From NCBI RefSeq assembly GCF_964355755.1, contig NC_092679.1:20452932-20512931 (forward strand): a stretch of 60,000 nucleotides of DNA. The letters run 5' to 3'. The stretch comes from Antedon mediterranea (lineage: Eukaryota; Echinodermata; Crinoidea; Comatulida; Antedonidae). Made by a program: the position numbers and the translations under genes. The notes beneath the pieces were generated by a model, which was not told the DNA's origin, did no database searches, and saw nothing but the letters and a program-made list of their open reading frames with translations. Every line of letters starts with the position of its first letter. The first letter of the stretch is position 1. Shown here one piece after another: positions 1 to 14,900 of the stretch.

Positions 1-732
1 GTAATTTTAATATTCCAATAATTTTAATTAATTAATAGGCATTCACTTTTTTATTTTCAAAATTATTTACCTGAAGAAGGTACAGTACTGAACATCAAAA
101 TATAAATATTCCATTAAAAAAAATGTATTCATTGACAATATTTATATAATAATTAATTAGTGCCTGTAATATAATGTTTTTCTTTAGCCCGCCTTTTGTC
201 AAAACCTAATTTTATAAACTGAATATTATAATTATATTATTTTGGCAATTATCTTGACAATAAAGACATGTAGAAATTTACATAACAATACAATAACAAT
301 ATATTCATATGCAGGATATTGTATACTGTATAAATAGGAGATTATAATATCAAATGCTAATTAAAATGATATTGAAGATTTAATAAAAAGTAAATTTATA
401 CAATGTCGAAAGCTGACACTACTGTAGGCTGGTAATATTAAGCAATATGTAGCATTTATCAATAAAATTGTATACAGTAATAAAATTAATTATGCAAAAT
501 TGTGTTTATTCTCATATGTAAGTTGTAGATTAAAATTATAAAAATGAGATTGAACATTATTGTCAATGTTTTCTACAAACTACAGAAAATTCGGTCCAGT
601 TATTGACGCATGGAAATGGATTAAACACTACGGAAACATAAACTAAGCAAAATTATAATTTGGTTCAAATTTATGAGAAACGCCTGATAACTTGAAACGT
701 CCCAGTAATAAAAAGGATAAATTTACAATAGG

Positions 733-1015
733 ATTATCAATACAGTACATGATTTATTCTCATCTCTATATGGATTAATTTATGTCATGACTTACAGTAT
801 TCTCATCTCTATAATGGATTAATTTATGTCATGACTAATAATCCCATAGGCTATAATGGATTAATTATGTCATGAATTATTCTCATCTCTATAAAGGATT
901 AATTTATGTCATGACTTTAATCCCGTCTCTATAATGGATTAATTTATGTCATGACTTATTCTCATTTATATAATGGATAACTCTATGTCATGACTTATTC
1001 TCATCCATGTAATGG
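733..1015. repeat. Tandem repeat, 39-40 bp unit, about seven copies
   Basis: The unit reads roughly CTCATCTCTATAATGGATTA followed by ATTTATGTCATGACTTATT. It recurs with small losses and substitutions, for example 'aatcccataggctataatgg' in one copy. It lies in a Numb intron. The ATGTCATGAC part is the best conserved; no protein or RNA function is suggested. Confidence 0.8.
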
Positions 1016-2130
1016 ATGGCCACAACCAGTCAATCATAATAATTTTAATCATCTTTATTTCGGTAATGAAAAAACTTGTTCTTCTGCGTTCTTCCTGTTC
1101 CTCGACAAAGCCATAAAATAAGTAATTTGTAAAGCATCATGGATTAATTTTGAAAGTGGTAACAGGTTTTAATCTTAAAACATTTCAATCTAAATTTAAA
1201 AGATAATCCAGGTTTTTAAAATGATTATGGAAATACGTTAATTAATTAAAAACATCAGACTTTCAGATGAAAATGACTTTGTTTAAATCAGTTGAAATTG
1301 AAAAAAGGTCAAACACCAAGATACATTTCATTATTATATGTATAAAATGTCCAATTTTAATGAAAATTGCAAAGAAAATATTTATAAAATGTTTTTTTTA
1401 CTACAGTACAGCATTAGAATTATTCTTTCTTCTATGATTAATATTAAAAAAGTGTAATTTAGAATATTTCAATAAACCATGCATTGTTTTTTTAAACAAA
1501 TAGTATTATTAAAATGTTTTTTGTAAGTATTTACATTTTTTCCAATGTATTTTATATGTATTATTTTCTTGTCATGAAAGACAATTTTTGAAAATGTTTT
1601 ATATGTAAACATTTTTTTTTTTTATCTACAGTAAATTACTGTTTAGTCATTGTTTTATTTATTCCATGTTTTAATTTAATTATTATGCAAAACATTTTTT
1701 TTTATTTGAAAAAAAAACCGATGGTTTATTGTAGATTTGAATGTATATTCCATTTAGTAAATCTTGACCCTTGTACATATAGACATTTAAACGTAAAGGA
1801 TATACAAATATCTTTTACGTACCAAAGCTAAAAGGCTATTAGTGATAAATTGGCTTCATCCATTTAAAAGCATTAATACAGTATATTTCTTACATAATGC
1901 CAGATTTAATGTCATAGGGTATGGGAGGTTAAGGTATCTTTTGTAGTGTGGTAATGTAGCGTTATCATAGCTTCAGGGAAGATGTATGATAACGGAGGGA
2001 TTTGAAAGGAGGAAAGAAAGGTGGGTGGGGGAGGGGGTTTGGGCAAGATGTCTATGTACAAAGTATCTTAAAAATCAGGATGCTTAGTTCTCGAATAGGA
2101 TGGGAGGGACGGAACAGAAAAGGAATGTTA

Positions 2131-2545
2131 TTGGTACGGAGAAGAAAAGAAAAGAAGGAGAAGAAAGAAGGAGAAGAAAGAAGGAGAAGAAAAGAAGAAG
2201 AAAAGAAAGAAGAAAAGAAGAAGAAAAGATGAAAAGAAGGAAACGAAAAAAAAGAAGAAAAGAAGAAAAGAAGGAGAAGAAAAGAATAAGAAAAGATGAT
2301 AAGAAGGATAAGGAAAGAAGGAGAAGAAAAGAATAAGAAAAGATGATAAGAAGGATAAGGAAAGAAGGAGAAGAAAAGAATAAGAAAAGAATAAGAAAAG
2401 AAGAAGAAGAAAGAAGAAGAAAAGAAGGAGAAGAAAAGAAGAAGAAAAGAAGAAGAAAAGAAGATAAGAAGGATAAGGAAAAAAGAAAAGAAGGAGAAGA
2501 AAAGAAATTAATAAAAGAAGAAAAAAAAGCAAACAATTATCTTTA
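2131..2545 (+). repeat. Purine-only tract (GAA/GAAG/AAAAG repeats), about 400 bp
   Basis: The plus strand is almost entirely A and G for about 400 bases, with irregular GAAGAAAAG and AAGGAGAAG blocks and only scattered T, often as GATAAGAAGGATAAGG. Every reading frame here gives only Lys/Glu/Arg-rich strings, or Phe/Ser/Leu on the other strand, which is simple sequence rather than coding. It sits in a Numb intron, where the transcribed minus strand would be pyrimidine-only RNA. Mirror-symmetric purine tracts can adopt triplex (H-DNA) structure; that is a property of the class, not shown here. Confidence 0.9.
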
Positions 2546-2910
2546 AAACAGTATAAAGAACAAGGAAGGGATAACATCCTCTACAGTAATTACCTTTTTA
2601 TCATCCTTATTAGTACTGTGTAACTATCGTTTAATTAATCCTTTACTATATTGGTTGGTAATTTTTGTTAATGTAATTTTATTTCTAAGCTCACTCTGAG
2701 GTATTATATCCACGCCTCATAAAATATGATATCTGAGTAATATACAATAATAAAGGAACAAATCAAGATAACTAAATGTCAGCAAGATAGTGAATTATTG
2801 ATAGATTATATTTTGACAGGTTGATGAGAGGAATTGAAAGAAGGAATTTAAAGTAATACAGAATGATAAAGTATAATGACAAATTACATTAGATAAATAA
2901 TAGTTCAAAC

Positions 2911-2985
2911 CTTAGCGTCTTCTTCCACAACTCTTAGACTGTCCGATGCAACCCATAAGATTGCCCGTACTTTCTTTTTTCCATT
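2911..2985 (-). CDS. NUMB: Numb coding exon 4 (PTB strands)
   Basis: This 75-nt exon is phase 0 at both ends, with acceptor TTGCAG and donor GTTTGA. It encodes [12 protein letters not shown], then [13 protein letters not shown], matching vertebrate GKKAVKAVLWVSADGLRVVDEKTK. It is the last Numb exon visible; the downstream exons are off the window. Confidence 0.92.
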
Positions 2986-5900
2986 CTGCAAGAAAAATGT
3001 TGAATTAAACAAAGTTAAAGATCTATTGTCCCCTAAAAATATTTTTTTTATATGCCGTTTTGAAAAAAAAATAATCAGGAAGTCAATGGGTTTTTGGTTA
3101 AATTTAACTGTTTATTTTGTCTTTTTATAAGGGAAATCATTATTTTGTCCCAACTTTTAGTCACATGCAAACGCGACTCTACAGCTCACTATACAGTAAT
3201 ATGTCGGTCAGTTGGTAAACACTAATTTAAATTTGCGCATGTGACTGCAGCCATGTACAGTATATGGCCAGGTTTTCTATGGAAGTGGATTCTGCAACTA
3301 AACTGCAAAATGTTAGTAAAAAAGTATATATTAAAAATCTGATCTTTTATATGAAACATTAATATTTCTAGTATTCCGACTAAAATCACAAAGTTATGAA
3401 TCATAACTAGAAATCATTACTGTATATTAAAACTATAACAATTATTATACTAATAATAATGAAGAAGATCATCCCTGAAAGAAGAATACACAGTAATTAA
3501 ACTAATAATGCATATTTTATGAGAAGTCCCCTTTTATGGTAAATTTGCTCATTCAACAGATTTCCATTGAAAATGGTAAAATTACAGATTTGTATCCTAT
3601 TTCAAAGGTAGGCCTACAAACTGAAGTTATTGAGGAAATCAATAAGTTGAATTGACAACAGAATTGTTGGTAGTGCAATAGAATACTGTACTGTAAAAGA
3701 AACATGTTGTATGTTTACTACTTTAGTCATGGTTCACACCAGAATACTAACAAACTTGCACTGCATTTAAAGTACATTATTATTATAGTTATTTATATAA
3801 CTTTTTTTCCCAGCTATAAAAAAATATAAATCTTATATATTCAAGCTTATAAAAAACTTAGAATTTAAATTGTATTTGTAAATAATGTCCTTTCTATATT
3901 CTACTACAATTATTAAAATCTTCAAATACTTTCAATCAGTAAAGTGGGAGAAACTAATGCATGGCAATTGAAAAAAATCAACCAATCAAATTGTAAGGAT
4001 CTACTTACTGTAAATGATTTTCTAATTTCATCTCTCATCACATCATCATACAGTATACCAATATGGTAAGATTTTTTCATCATTCTCACATCATTAACTC
4101 ATACATCAATTCCATCATACTGCATACCACAATATAGTATTAGTATTATTATCTTGTCTTTCTCATTATCACCTCTCTACAGTATTATCATCCTCTTAGT
4201 CTTATATCAATCAATACAATGGCATCATCATTTAAAAACTCATCTTTCTCCTCATCACTACAATTCTAAACTCATCTTCATTCACTATATGACAGTATCA
4301 ACACCTTTTTGATTTACAGTAACATTATCAAATAGTTAATTAACATATTTTACATATTTTTGTCAGATGTGACTTGTTGCTGTAGGCATGATATTATCAC
4401 TGAAACATGTCAACAGACCAGATTGAACTTTTGACCACATCATATATTAACTTGATCATCAGTGAGGCATATCATTATAATCATGTCATACTGTTTGTTT
4501 TAAAAGCAGTACTAAAATATAAATTGCCTAATTAGCATCTTTATTCATTAGTCCTATAGGATCAAAGGAGAAGAGAGAAAAGTTGAGGAATGAGGAGAAA
4601 GGGAGACTAGATATGAAATTGGGAGTGGTTGTTTGATGCTCTAAATGTATATGCTACAGGTATGAGCGCTTACTGGCTAGACTCAGGGGGTCCCAGAGCT
4701 CAAGGGACGCCAGAGCATGAGCAGTCCCATGCAACTACCAGCGTTGGAGTGCTAAAACAGGGACCTTTGTTACGTCACTGATAGTAGTCATATTAAGCGT
4801 ATGAGAATACGGTGTCTCACAGGTCTGGCATAGGTTTGGAATGAATATAGCGACACTATTGTAAGTGTATACTGCCAGCATGAAAAACCAGAGCCTTGTA
4901 TGTAGTACAAAATGTTTGAGTTATGACTCACGGTTTTGGTGAATGTATAAATACTCATTTAATGTCTCTCAAAATAATTCTGGGACAACATTACATAAGT
5001 CAAAGAGCGACACTGTTCAAAGTATTGTAGCCCAACCCCAAGTACATGTAGACAAAATCCCTTCTACTGTAAATCGCTATGGCACGTTCAATAATAGAAA
5101 ATTAATCTCTCTCCTAAGGAATAAAAATGTCCATAATTGACAACTAATCTCTCTCGGAGAATAAAAATGTCGGTCAAACAAAAGGTACTGTAATTCAACG
5201 CCAGTCATTCCTACAGACAATTGATGATAATTGCCAATAGCAACGACAGACATTCCACAGTCATTTAAAGCAGATTTTAATAATAGAAAATAAAAAAACA
5301 ATCAAAATATTATTTCGAATTACTGAATGTTAAAAAATAATTATTATCTCATTTATTTTATTCATTAATTTTTATTTTTTTTAATCATGTTAGAATTGGA
5401 AATAATTTGGAATTTTGCAGGCTGAATTATTGAATATTAAAAACAAAACTTAATACTTTTTTATGAAGCAAAAACATTCAAATCTCCTGCAGAGAGATAC
5501 AACAGTATATTTAGCAAAATTGTACAGTTGGTACAAATACTGTACTGTATAACTGTAAAAAATTTGTTCTCTTTATTCATTTACATTTTCTTTTTTTTAT
5601 GCATGATATTTTGCTATGTATAGTCGTTTGTATTGAACGAAACTTTTATCCAAGGTTTCAAACACTTTATTTGTCTGCACCAGTAAGCAGAGAAATATTC
5701 AAAAAGAATTCATATTTAAAATACAGAGCTCTGATGCATATACCATCTGGAATATCTACTGGTATTTTCAACATTACCAATACAAAACCACAGATACATG
5801 ACAATACTGTGTAATACCACCAGCAGAGAAACTTTAAATATCTGATGAATTATTAATATCACATTGCAAATTTCTTTGTTATTCATCAACTGCAGAAAAC

Positions 5901-8900
5901 ACCAAATAAATTATGTTCTATTTTTCAACAAAAAATATGGAAACCAGTAATCACTACCGTACTTGGAAATTGATGATGTCATACAAACTTTACTTAATTT
6001 GTTTCCTTTTTTTTTTTAATGGGTTTAACACAATGTAGAGTGTTACTGTTAGTAACTTTAGTAATTTAATTATCAAAACATTATTTCATTTTTCTGAAAA
6101 GTCTATTTATTAATTTTATTAACAAAAAATATTATTATATTTACAATAATCTAAAAATAAATATCTGAACGTTTCTGTCTATTGATAAATTACTGTAAAC
6201 TGTAAACGAATTTGAAGACCTGTTAATAATTAATAGGTAATACTTGTTAAAAATGTTAATATAAAATTTATAATAATCTATAGTATAAATAAATTTCACT
6301 GTAATATTACTCCAGTTGCAGGATGGGAGTGCTACAGCATTGCTAACATGATATAAACAAATCAAATCAAATTAATAAAATTTTGACTAAATGCTACCGG
6401 TCTGGATCCACCCCGGTAAGAAGTAGATTGTATTTTTTGTTTCTTCTTAAGCACGGTAAATTAATCACAGCTTAAGTAATAATAATAATAATAATGAATA
6501 ATTTCACCATAGATTTATTTTCATTTAGTATAAATTTACATAATTTTTTGTAATAAATTTTTTTAAAGGAAGTACTTATGTGTGCATGTGTGTTCGCCGA
6601 CTCAAAAGAAATTAGATTCACAAAAATAAGAAGATAAAAGTGTGATCTTAGCCTGGGAAATCTGTAATGAATTAAAATGCTAATAATATACAGTAGTATT
6701 ATTAGAGAGGTTTCGCAATCTTACGAATACGATAACGAAAACGGATACGTCACGCACACGTATTCGTTTTCGTAAGCCATAAAAAAATCTGTTTCGCATG
6801 GCAACGAAATATTTTGTACAAAAAATGACTGCGGTAAATTTGAGCGAAGCGCAGGTACGTGTTGCTTGGTGCTTGGCTGCCTAGGCCTAGCGTAACATCA
6901 AAGCGAGTGAGGAATTTAAAAACTGCTATTTATCAAAATTGACTTGGCATTTTAGTAAATTACTTTAGCAAATTACTTTCAATAAATCTATAATTATATT
7001 ATAATCATGAATCATTCCTGATTCAAATGCAAAATGTGCAAAATGTGCAAAATAGATCAAAAACTATACTCGTTTTGTAGTTACGAATATGACTGGTGAT
7101 ATTCGTCAACACGAATACCCTTTACGAATATGAAATGGGGATCAGCTCAAAAGTTTCACAAATGTATGACGTATCCGTTTTCGTTATCGTATTCGTAAGG
7201 TTGCGAAACCTCCCTACTATCATGGTTATTTTGTATACTATAATTAATACATGTTCTGATAGAGCCTTGAGAAAGGAAGTAATAGAATATATTTAATATA
7301 ATTTTATATCAAATAAAAATTCAGTTTCAAACTTTTGTTTTATCTGTGATAAATATTGATTATTCCTTCCTTATTTCACAATTAGAAATTAATTTGTGTA
7401 ATGCCACAGCCTTGAAAATCATTGCATTCCATAATTAGTAAAACAAGTATAAATTATTCAAGCATGTTTAGTGTGGAAGATCTCAACGTTTTACTGTGTA
7501 GGAGGAGAAAGGCTTACATTTGGTATTGAAGTTTGGCACTGTGGTTCCACACTGTCCTAATTGGCTGTATATTTCACTAGCCCAAATAATAAGTGGGCCT
7601 ACAGTACTGTACAGTACTACAGCATGTTTAGTGTGGGAGACCTCAAAGTTTACCACGTGGGAGGAGAAGAGCTTATTACATTTGGTAATGGCCAACAGTA
7701 CTCTCTTGAAAATACACTACTGTACAGTACATTGCGATAGGTGAATATTGTATCTGGTAAACAATAGTTAATTGACGTTCTCTACTGTAGGATAAAGTTT
7801 ATTCCTACAAGATATCTTTACCAGCTCAACAAATGAATGGAGTACATCATGATATACACCTGCTACTGTACTGTACATTAAGTACAGTCAGGTACTTTCA
7901 TTAAATATTATAATTATAATATAATATAATTGAGGAAGGGTTAGTACTACTACCCAAAAGTTCAGCAATTTCTTTTTGCCTGTTTTACTTTATTTCGTTT
8001 TGATATAGCCTTTTGCTTATTTTTTTATTGTATTCCATTGAGATCCAGTCAGTGATACCTACAATGTTGTCTTTTTTTTCAGTTACTTCCTTTTGATAAA
8101 TTTTAAAATTAGTTTTATATTTAAAAATAGAAAATATTCATTCATAATAATTCACTACGCAATTTATCATAATAAATATTGGTCTGTAAATTTCATAAAG
8201 CCGCATTGTTGATATTGTGTGTTGGTATACTACTAGAAAACCAACAGCATAAATAATCTATTGTGTGTAGTTTCCACACAGCCTCATTTGAAAAGAGCTT
8301 CATGGACTTTCTTTTTCATTTGTGGTAGGCTATTGTCATGCAAAACAACAATAAACCTTAAAGCTATACATTGTATACAGTCTGTATCTAGGAATTTTAA
8401 ACCACGCATTAGAGAATTTCAAAATTAACAATTGGATGCACAATTGATAGTTAAAAAGGGTCAAATTATAATTATTTTTTATTCATATTTTTTTAATATT
8501 TTATTTCTAAATCAACTGATTGATTATATAGAATAAAATATAAAAATTCCCCCGGATATAGCAAAACATAAATAATACAAGGAAGTATCACACACAGTAT
8601 AACCTTGGATATAAAATTGGAGACTTTAAAAGGGTCAAAATTTTTTTTTTTCAATTTTTAAAATATTTTATTTCAAAATCAACAGATTAGATTGATTATA
8701 AATAAAATATAACAATTCCCCCCGGAAATAGCAAAACATAAACAATAAAGGAAATATCGAAAAGAATACCAAACAAAAATAAATATATCAATATAAATTG
8801 TTTAAATAATCAAATAGATTAGTAGTAGGATGCAATATGTGGAACATTATTATTATTATTCTAAAGTAAAATTCTACATCCGGAGCAATTTAAATTTAAA

Positions 8901-11900
8901 CAGCTTTGTCGTAAAGATTGATGCTAAGTAGAATCGTGTGTATAATATGGTGATAAGTATTCCACAACCAAGAAGAGTTTTATGTGACTATGCACAGCAT
9001 GGGTAAATGACATCAAAACTCTAATGCTCTTTAGTCTAAGATTCTAGACAGCGAATTGGCTGTTTACTTTGGTAAGAAAAGGAATTTGGCACACATGGCG
9101 TGTCATACCTTGAGCTAAAATAATTTTTCTGATTTCTTTACAGTACAGGCAATGAAAGTACCGTACTGTAAAATTGAAACCTGATAGTGACAATAACTTG
9201 GGGCAAGTCATTCAACAATATGTAGAAGTAAATATTTTCTTAAGCTCTGTCTACACCATCAAATTTTATGTGACAAAAAATGTGAGATATGCCTATATAT
9301 GGACATGATGTTGTCATATCACTACCATATTTAAGCGTATCACTTGACTACCATATTTGGGCACTTTGTCAAACTAGTTTGATAGTGTAGACATAGCTTT
9401 AAACGTTCAAGTGGTATTAGTCAGGACCGGAAGATCTCTTGCCGACTCTAAAGCTTGACCATTTTAAAGAAATTGGCACCCAAATATCAAAATGCCCTCA
9501 AAATACTCCAATCGTGAACTTATACAGTATCGACACCAACACAGTATAGATATAAACTGTTTTAAATTTCACAACATATAAGCCTATCTTCTATCATTGA
9601 ACTGTGCAGAACAGCACGTCTGGATTCCAGCCAATGAAAGCTGATGCTCAATGTATAAACATTTGTTCATCTGTTTGTAGAACGGTATGTTAGGTCAGAA
9701 GGATGTTTTTACAGTTGTCGGACGCTTAAATGGTAGATAAACGTTGATCGTGACATTGTATAGAATATATACAATAGTTGGAGTCTTCTTTTAGGGATCA
9801 TCCCATATTCCAAACAGAAATTAAATTCTGCTCATCATACAAAACCGAGTTATATAACTCACTATACAACATGTAACCAATTATATAACTCACTATACAA
9901 AACCAAGTTATGTAACTCACTATAATAATAGTCAATGTCAATGTTAACATTTTGTGATGTCATTACTGTATATTAGAAAGGCCAAGGGTGAATGAAAACA
10001 AACCAAGGGGGGCAAGAGTGGGTATAACATTGCATAAATCTTGACAGTACAGTATACAGTGGATATGAAAAGGCTTATTAAGAGACTTCTATCAGGTAGG
10101 AGCAGAGTTATCCTTGTTGAAAAAAAACCCTCAATAATCATTTAGGCTGGGTAGAAAATGTGACTAAGTAGGCATCATAAATGGTTGAAATGAGCAGCAT
10201 CACTAATTGCCACCATTTACTGTAGCTTGAAGAAATCCTATGTTCCTACACAGTGAATTCAAAACAACCTAAAATAATTCATAAACTGCAATAATCTTAA
10301 GCTCTGTCTACTGTACACTATCAAACTAGTTTGATAAAACAAGTGTGATGTGCCCAAATATGGTAGTGATATGCCAAATATGGTAGTGATATGCCCAAAT
10401 ATGGTAGTGATAATATGACAACATTGTGTCCATAGGCACATCACATTTTTTTGTTTGATATTAATATTCTAAGACCAACCTCTCTTAAAAGCTTTGCTGC
10501 ATCTTCACATACATTCATACCACGTGATTCTGTCACCTCGACAGATCCAAGGTACTGAAAAAATAACAAAAATAAAATAATGTTTTGTGATTTTTATAAA
10601 TAATGCCATCAATGTTCTGTATATTGTTAATTATGTGACAGGTATTTTAACTTCTTTAAACATGAAGCCTCTATGGAGAGTAATAGTGATGATTCTTGTT
10701 GTCAGATTTTATCCCGCAATCATTTTATGGGACTACAGTATATCCATTGTAACTGTGTGGTGTTACAGTTAAAACACTGTACAGTACTGTAATCCCATAT
10801 TTTTCATATTTTGTAGCTATACAGTATTTTTTACAATATAAAAAATAGTTATGATGTTGTTCTGGTCAGATTCGAGTCTGGTTGGAGGCATTTTATCCCG
10901 CAATAATTACAGAATTACAGTACAGTATCCATTGTAACTGCGTGGTGCACCGGTAATTATAGTTAAAAAACTGTACAGTATAGTCCCTTGTTTATAAATA
11001 TATTTTGTTAATGTATGCTGTACAGTATTTCTTGCAATATTAGAAGAAAATTACAAATTACTGAGTAGAGAAATTACTTACTTTAACGGAAAAATTACAC
11101 GAGCCAGCACGTACAAGTTTTTCGTCTTGCTGCCATTGGTGAGGTTTACTCGCTGTTGGGACACGCGATTCTTTCCGCCTAAAACTCCGCCTTAGTTTCT
11201 TCATGCTTAGCGATCTTCTAAGGCGATTTCCACGCTTAGGGGGGCTGCCTCCTTCGCCACCAGCACTGCTACTGCGCTTTCGCCCACCAAAGAAAAATTC
11301 CCTATAAAAAAAATAAAATAATTTTAAAAATTTAATTAATAATCAACATTCCTGTCCTGCAGACGATGACCTGAGATCTAAAGACTAAATTTTGTTTTTC
11401 TTCCTTTTTGCTTTTTTCTTCTGCTAAAGTTCTTCTTTCATTGTACTATACAGTACAGTATAATGTAAACTAAAACATGTATTTCATTTTCATTTTATTT
11501 ATTTCGTCAATTAAAAACATAATACAGTACAATACAAATAAATATAACAAAACTCTTTATTTTATTTTTATTTTATTTTATTTTATATAAGAAACCAACA
11601 GCGATAATTACCGCCAATAACAGGTTTGATACAAACAAAGCCAGGATTGTTTAAAACACCTTGATTGGTCCTACATTGATCAAGGGCTTCGCTCGTCCGG
11701 TGCCAACCTTCACCAGAGGAAAGGCAGATACTAGATGCAGGGCTGCCATAAGAGTCAGCAATGCTGATTTCAAATGGCTAACGGGACCCCAGGATTAAAC
11801 CAAGCAAACTTAATTGCTGTACGAATTTTCTTCACAAACACGGATCACAAAAAAGAAAACCGCTGAGCATGATGATGGTTAGACATATTACATAACACAT

Positions 11901-14900
11901 AAGACATAAAAAACTTTATTATCTCCAACAATCCGAAGAATTACAAGAGCTTGCAGTCAAACATACTGTACATAATAATAATATTAATATAAATATTTAA
12001 AATAATTATTTTAAAAACCTGATTTCTTCTAAGTCTAATGTAGCTCCATTAAACGCCATGCTGCTCAGTTGTATCACATCTCCAAGAGAATGAATGTTGA
12101 AAAATGAAGCACAATACAATGATTAATCTTATGCATGAAAACCATTAAATCAATTACGTTGACGCTAGATTTCTATAAACATGCTTGTTCAGGTGCTGGT
12201 TTCTAAGCATTCGTAAAGTGAGGCTTTTATTTTTTTATTGGTACTGATGGCGGCACAGATTGTACTATTATAATGTTTTATAACAACCTCCTAAACATTT
12301 CACTAAGGTTTAAAGGTTACATTAGTATAATTAATATTAAGAAAATGTTTCTTTGGATACTTTTTGTACAGTAAGTACTGTAAATAAATTGAAATGAAGC
12401 TTGGTGGTGGCTAATGATAATATACCTGTACTTGCTTTTACAAATCCTAGGCCAGGTGTTAATTCATACTTTATCCTGGCTCTGTAATACTGCAAGGTAC
12501 AGTACCAGAATTGTTCTCAGTGGCCAACAGTGCCACTACTGTACCTACAGTGAAGCATCACACTGTACTGTATAAGATTTTTTTTTATTAGAATACTGTA
12601 GGCTTGTTTTTTACTGAATTCTACCACTTTTAACATGCGTATTATATTATTTTTATTTAGAAAAACCCAATGATTTAACAATTTTGTCATTTGTTTTGTA
12701 TAATCCACCATGTTGACGATGCCTATTTTACTGACTGTATGAGTTTACTAGATAGAATTTAGTAACAAATAAATATAAGTATATCAAAGCCTGTAGAAAA
12801 TAAGTAAAGCTAATACAATATACACTCTGTAGATCACTGTGGTTTAAAGTATTCAAAAGGTGTGTTTCTATTGTTGATAACACAATATCTAGATAAAAAA
12901 CGTTAATATCCAGAATTATTGGTAAGAAGAATAGTCTAGGTCAGAGCATGGAACTATAAATTAGAGCTAATTTAATCCACTTAAATGTTCTTACTGTATT
13001 CCCACTCCAATGTACTCCATTTAAATGTACGTACTGTACAGTGAGTGAGTGAATGGCCGAGCGGTTAAGACAGTGGAACCGTCATTACATAGCCATAACA
13101 TTGGCAGGGGTTCGAGGCTCACTCACTCCATGGTTCTGGTGGTAGAACGAGTCTTCTCGGATAAGGACTATAAACCTAGAACCTAGTACATCTTTCGAGA
13201 CGAGTAGGGGGTTACCCCGGTGTATTAGTACATCACAGCCACTGATCACCAACTGGGCCCTCTGGGAGACCAGTCTTTGACTGAAGAGGTTACCCAGTAT
13301 AAATATATATTTCAATCAATTCAATCAATCTACTGTACAATTTACTTATACAGTACTCCACATGAAATGATGTAATGTTATTGTACTGTAGTGTAGATTT
13401 TACAGTACTGTGTAGCACCATGTACCATACACATGTACTGTACAGTACAGTAGCTACAAAATGAGACAATCAGTACAATCTACACATACAGTACCTACCC
13501 TACAGTACATTGCTGTACTGTAGGAACATGATCAATTACTGTAGTCCACTTTTCAGTACTTGCAGTTTCAGAAAAAAGGCTTAAAATCAGATTAATACAG
13601 TGATACCATACTATAGTTCTTGTGGTCCAAACAGTGACAATTAATCACAAAATGGTAAAGTTGAAACAGTTTATTTTCATACAATAAGTTTGTTATGACA
13701 TAAATAAATGCTCTGTATCATATTAACATTGCAGTTTGTGTACTGTATGACACAAAAGATAAAACATGACATTTTAATAGTTTATACAGTTAACTTAAAA
13801 GCATGATATAAATTAAAAGCTAGAACTGAAATCAGATCTTTTGTCAAAGCAATAAGGCTGCCTCTTTCTCATTACTTTAATTAGGAGTTATTTTCAAATG
13901 AAAACAATTGACCTGGGAATTACACTGGGAATATATTGAGATACTGAACTGAATTACAGTTTAACCTATCATAAGAATGATGAGAGAAATGGTCATGGTT
14001 GGTTGCTTATGAACTTTGTCGGAGGTTACTTCAGATACAGCCAGGAAATTTGACCTTTTTTAGAATGACTTTTATACAGGATGTATATTTGTATTCAACT
14101 TATCCATGGTAGAATAGAAATTAGTTCCTACAGTAGAGTATGTTGTTGAGCGATAACTGATATAAGTTGATGCAAACATTTTTACTTGTTGGCCTTCCAT
14201 ACATTTTGGCCTTCCATACAGTAGCATGACAATATAAAATCAGGGAGGTTTGTGGACAACCCCATCATTTCAAAGGGGTGGTCAACTGTTTTCTTCTTTT
14301 ACAGGTAGTAGTAAATGCCCTATCTTCAGAGAGGGATGGTAGTTATCCAGGTACAGTAAGGTACAGTAGTCACAAAATACTACTGTAAGACTAGTATCTT
14401 AGTCACCAGCCTGTATAGTACAATTTACTAACAGCTAGTAAACTTGTGTTTACATTATTAATAAGATCTAGACACAAGATAAGACTCCAAATAGTGAAAG
14501 GCGTAATTTGGACAGATTTTAAGATAAGCCAACATTATTCAAAGTAAATTAAAACTGTTCATGCTATCAAGTGTGTGTAAACAAACTGTAGCCCTTGTGG
14601 TACTCATAGGGGAATTCCTCTCCACTGACATAATACTGTACTCTGTTGCCATGCCATGATTATAGTTACTGTATAGTACAGTAGTATGTTTTCTAAGTAG
14701 TAGTTCTGTACTGTAGCTGCTGTACACATTGTCAAAAGTCAAATGTAATGTACAGTGATACTTACAGTATTCATATGGAATAATATCTAAGAATTAGTAC
14801 TGAGCTGTATTGTTGGGCCACCTGCTCCCACATCACACTACTGATTAAGAGGTGTACGAAGTGGAATTACTGTACTATATACTGTGCAGTATATCCCTTT

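Larger units (their letters stand above)
1..2910 (-). other. Numb intron downstream of the last visible exon
   Basis: This stretch follows the donor (GTTTGA, minus strand) of the last recognisable Numb exon and is best read as intron. The next expected coding block, the rest of the PTB domain around the family motif IVDQTIEKVSFCAPDRN, was looked for on the minus strand and not found, so it must lie beyond the left edge. Apart from a 39-40 bp tandem repeat and a purine-only tract, listed separately, the sequence is AT-rich and featureless to me. Confidence 0.6.

Noticed and set aside
2084-2577. Several 67-150 codon frames on both strands
   Set aside because: They are Lys/Glu or Phe/Ser/Leu homopolymer-like readings of the purine-only tract, with no protein character.
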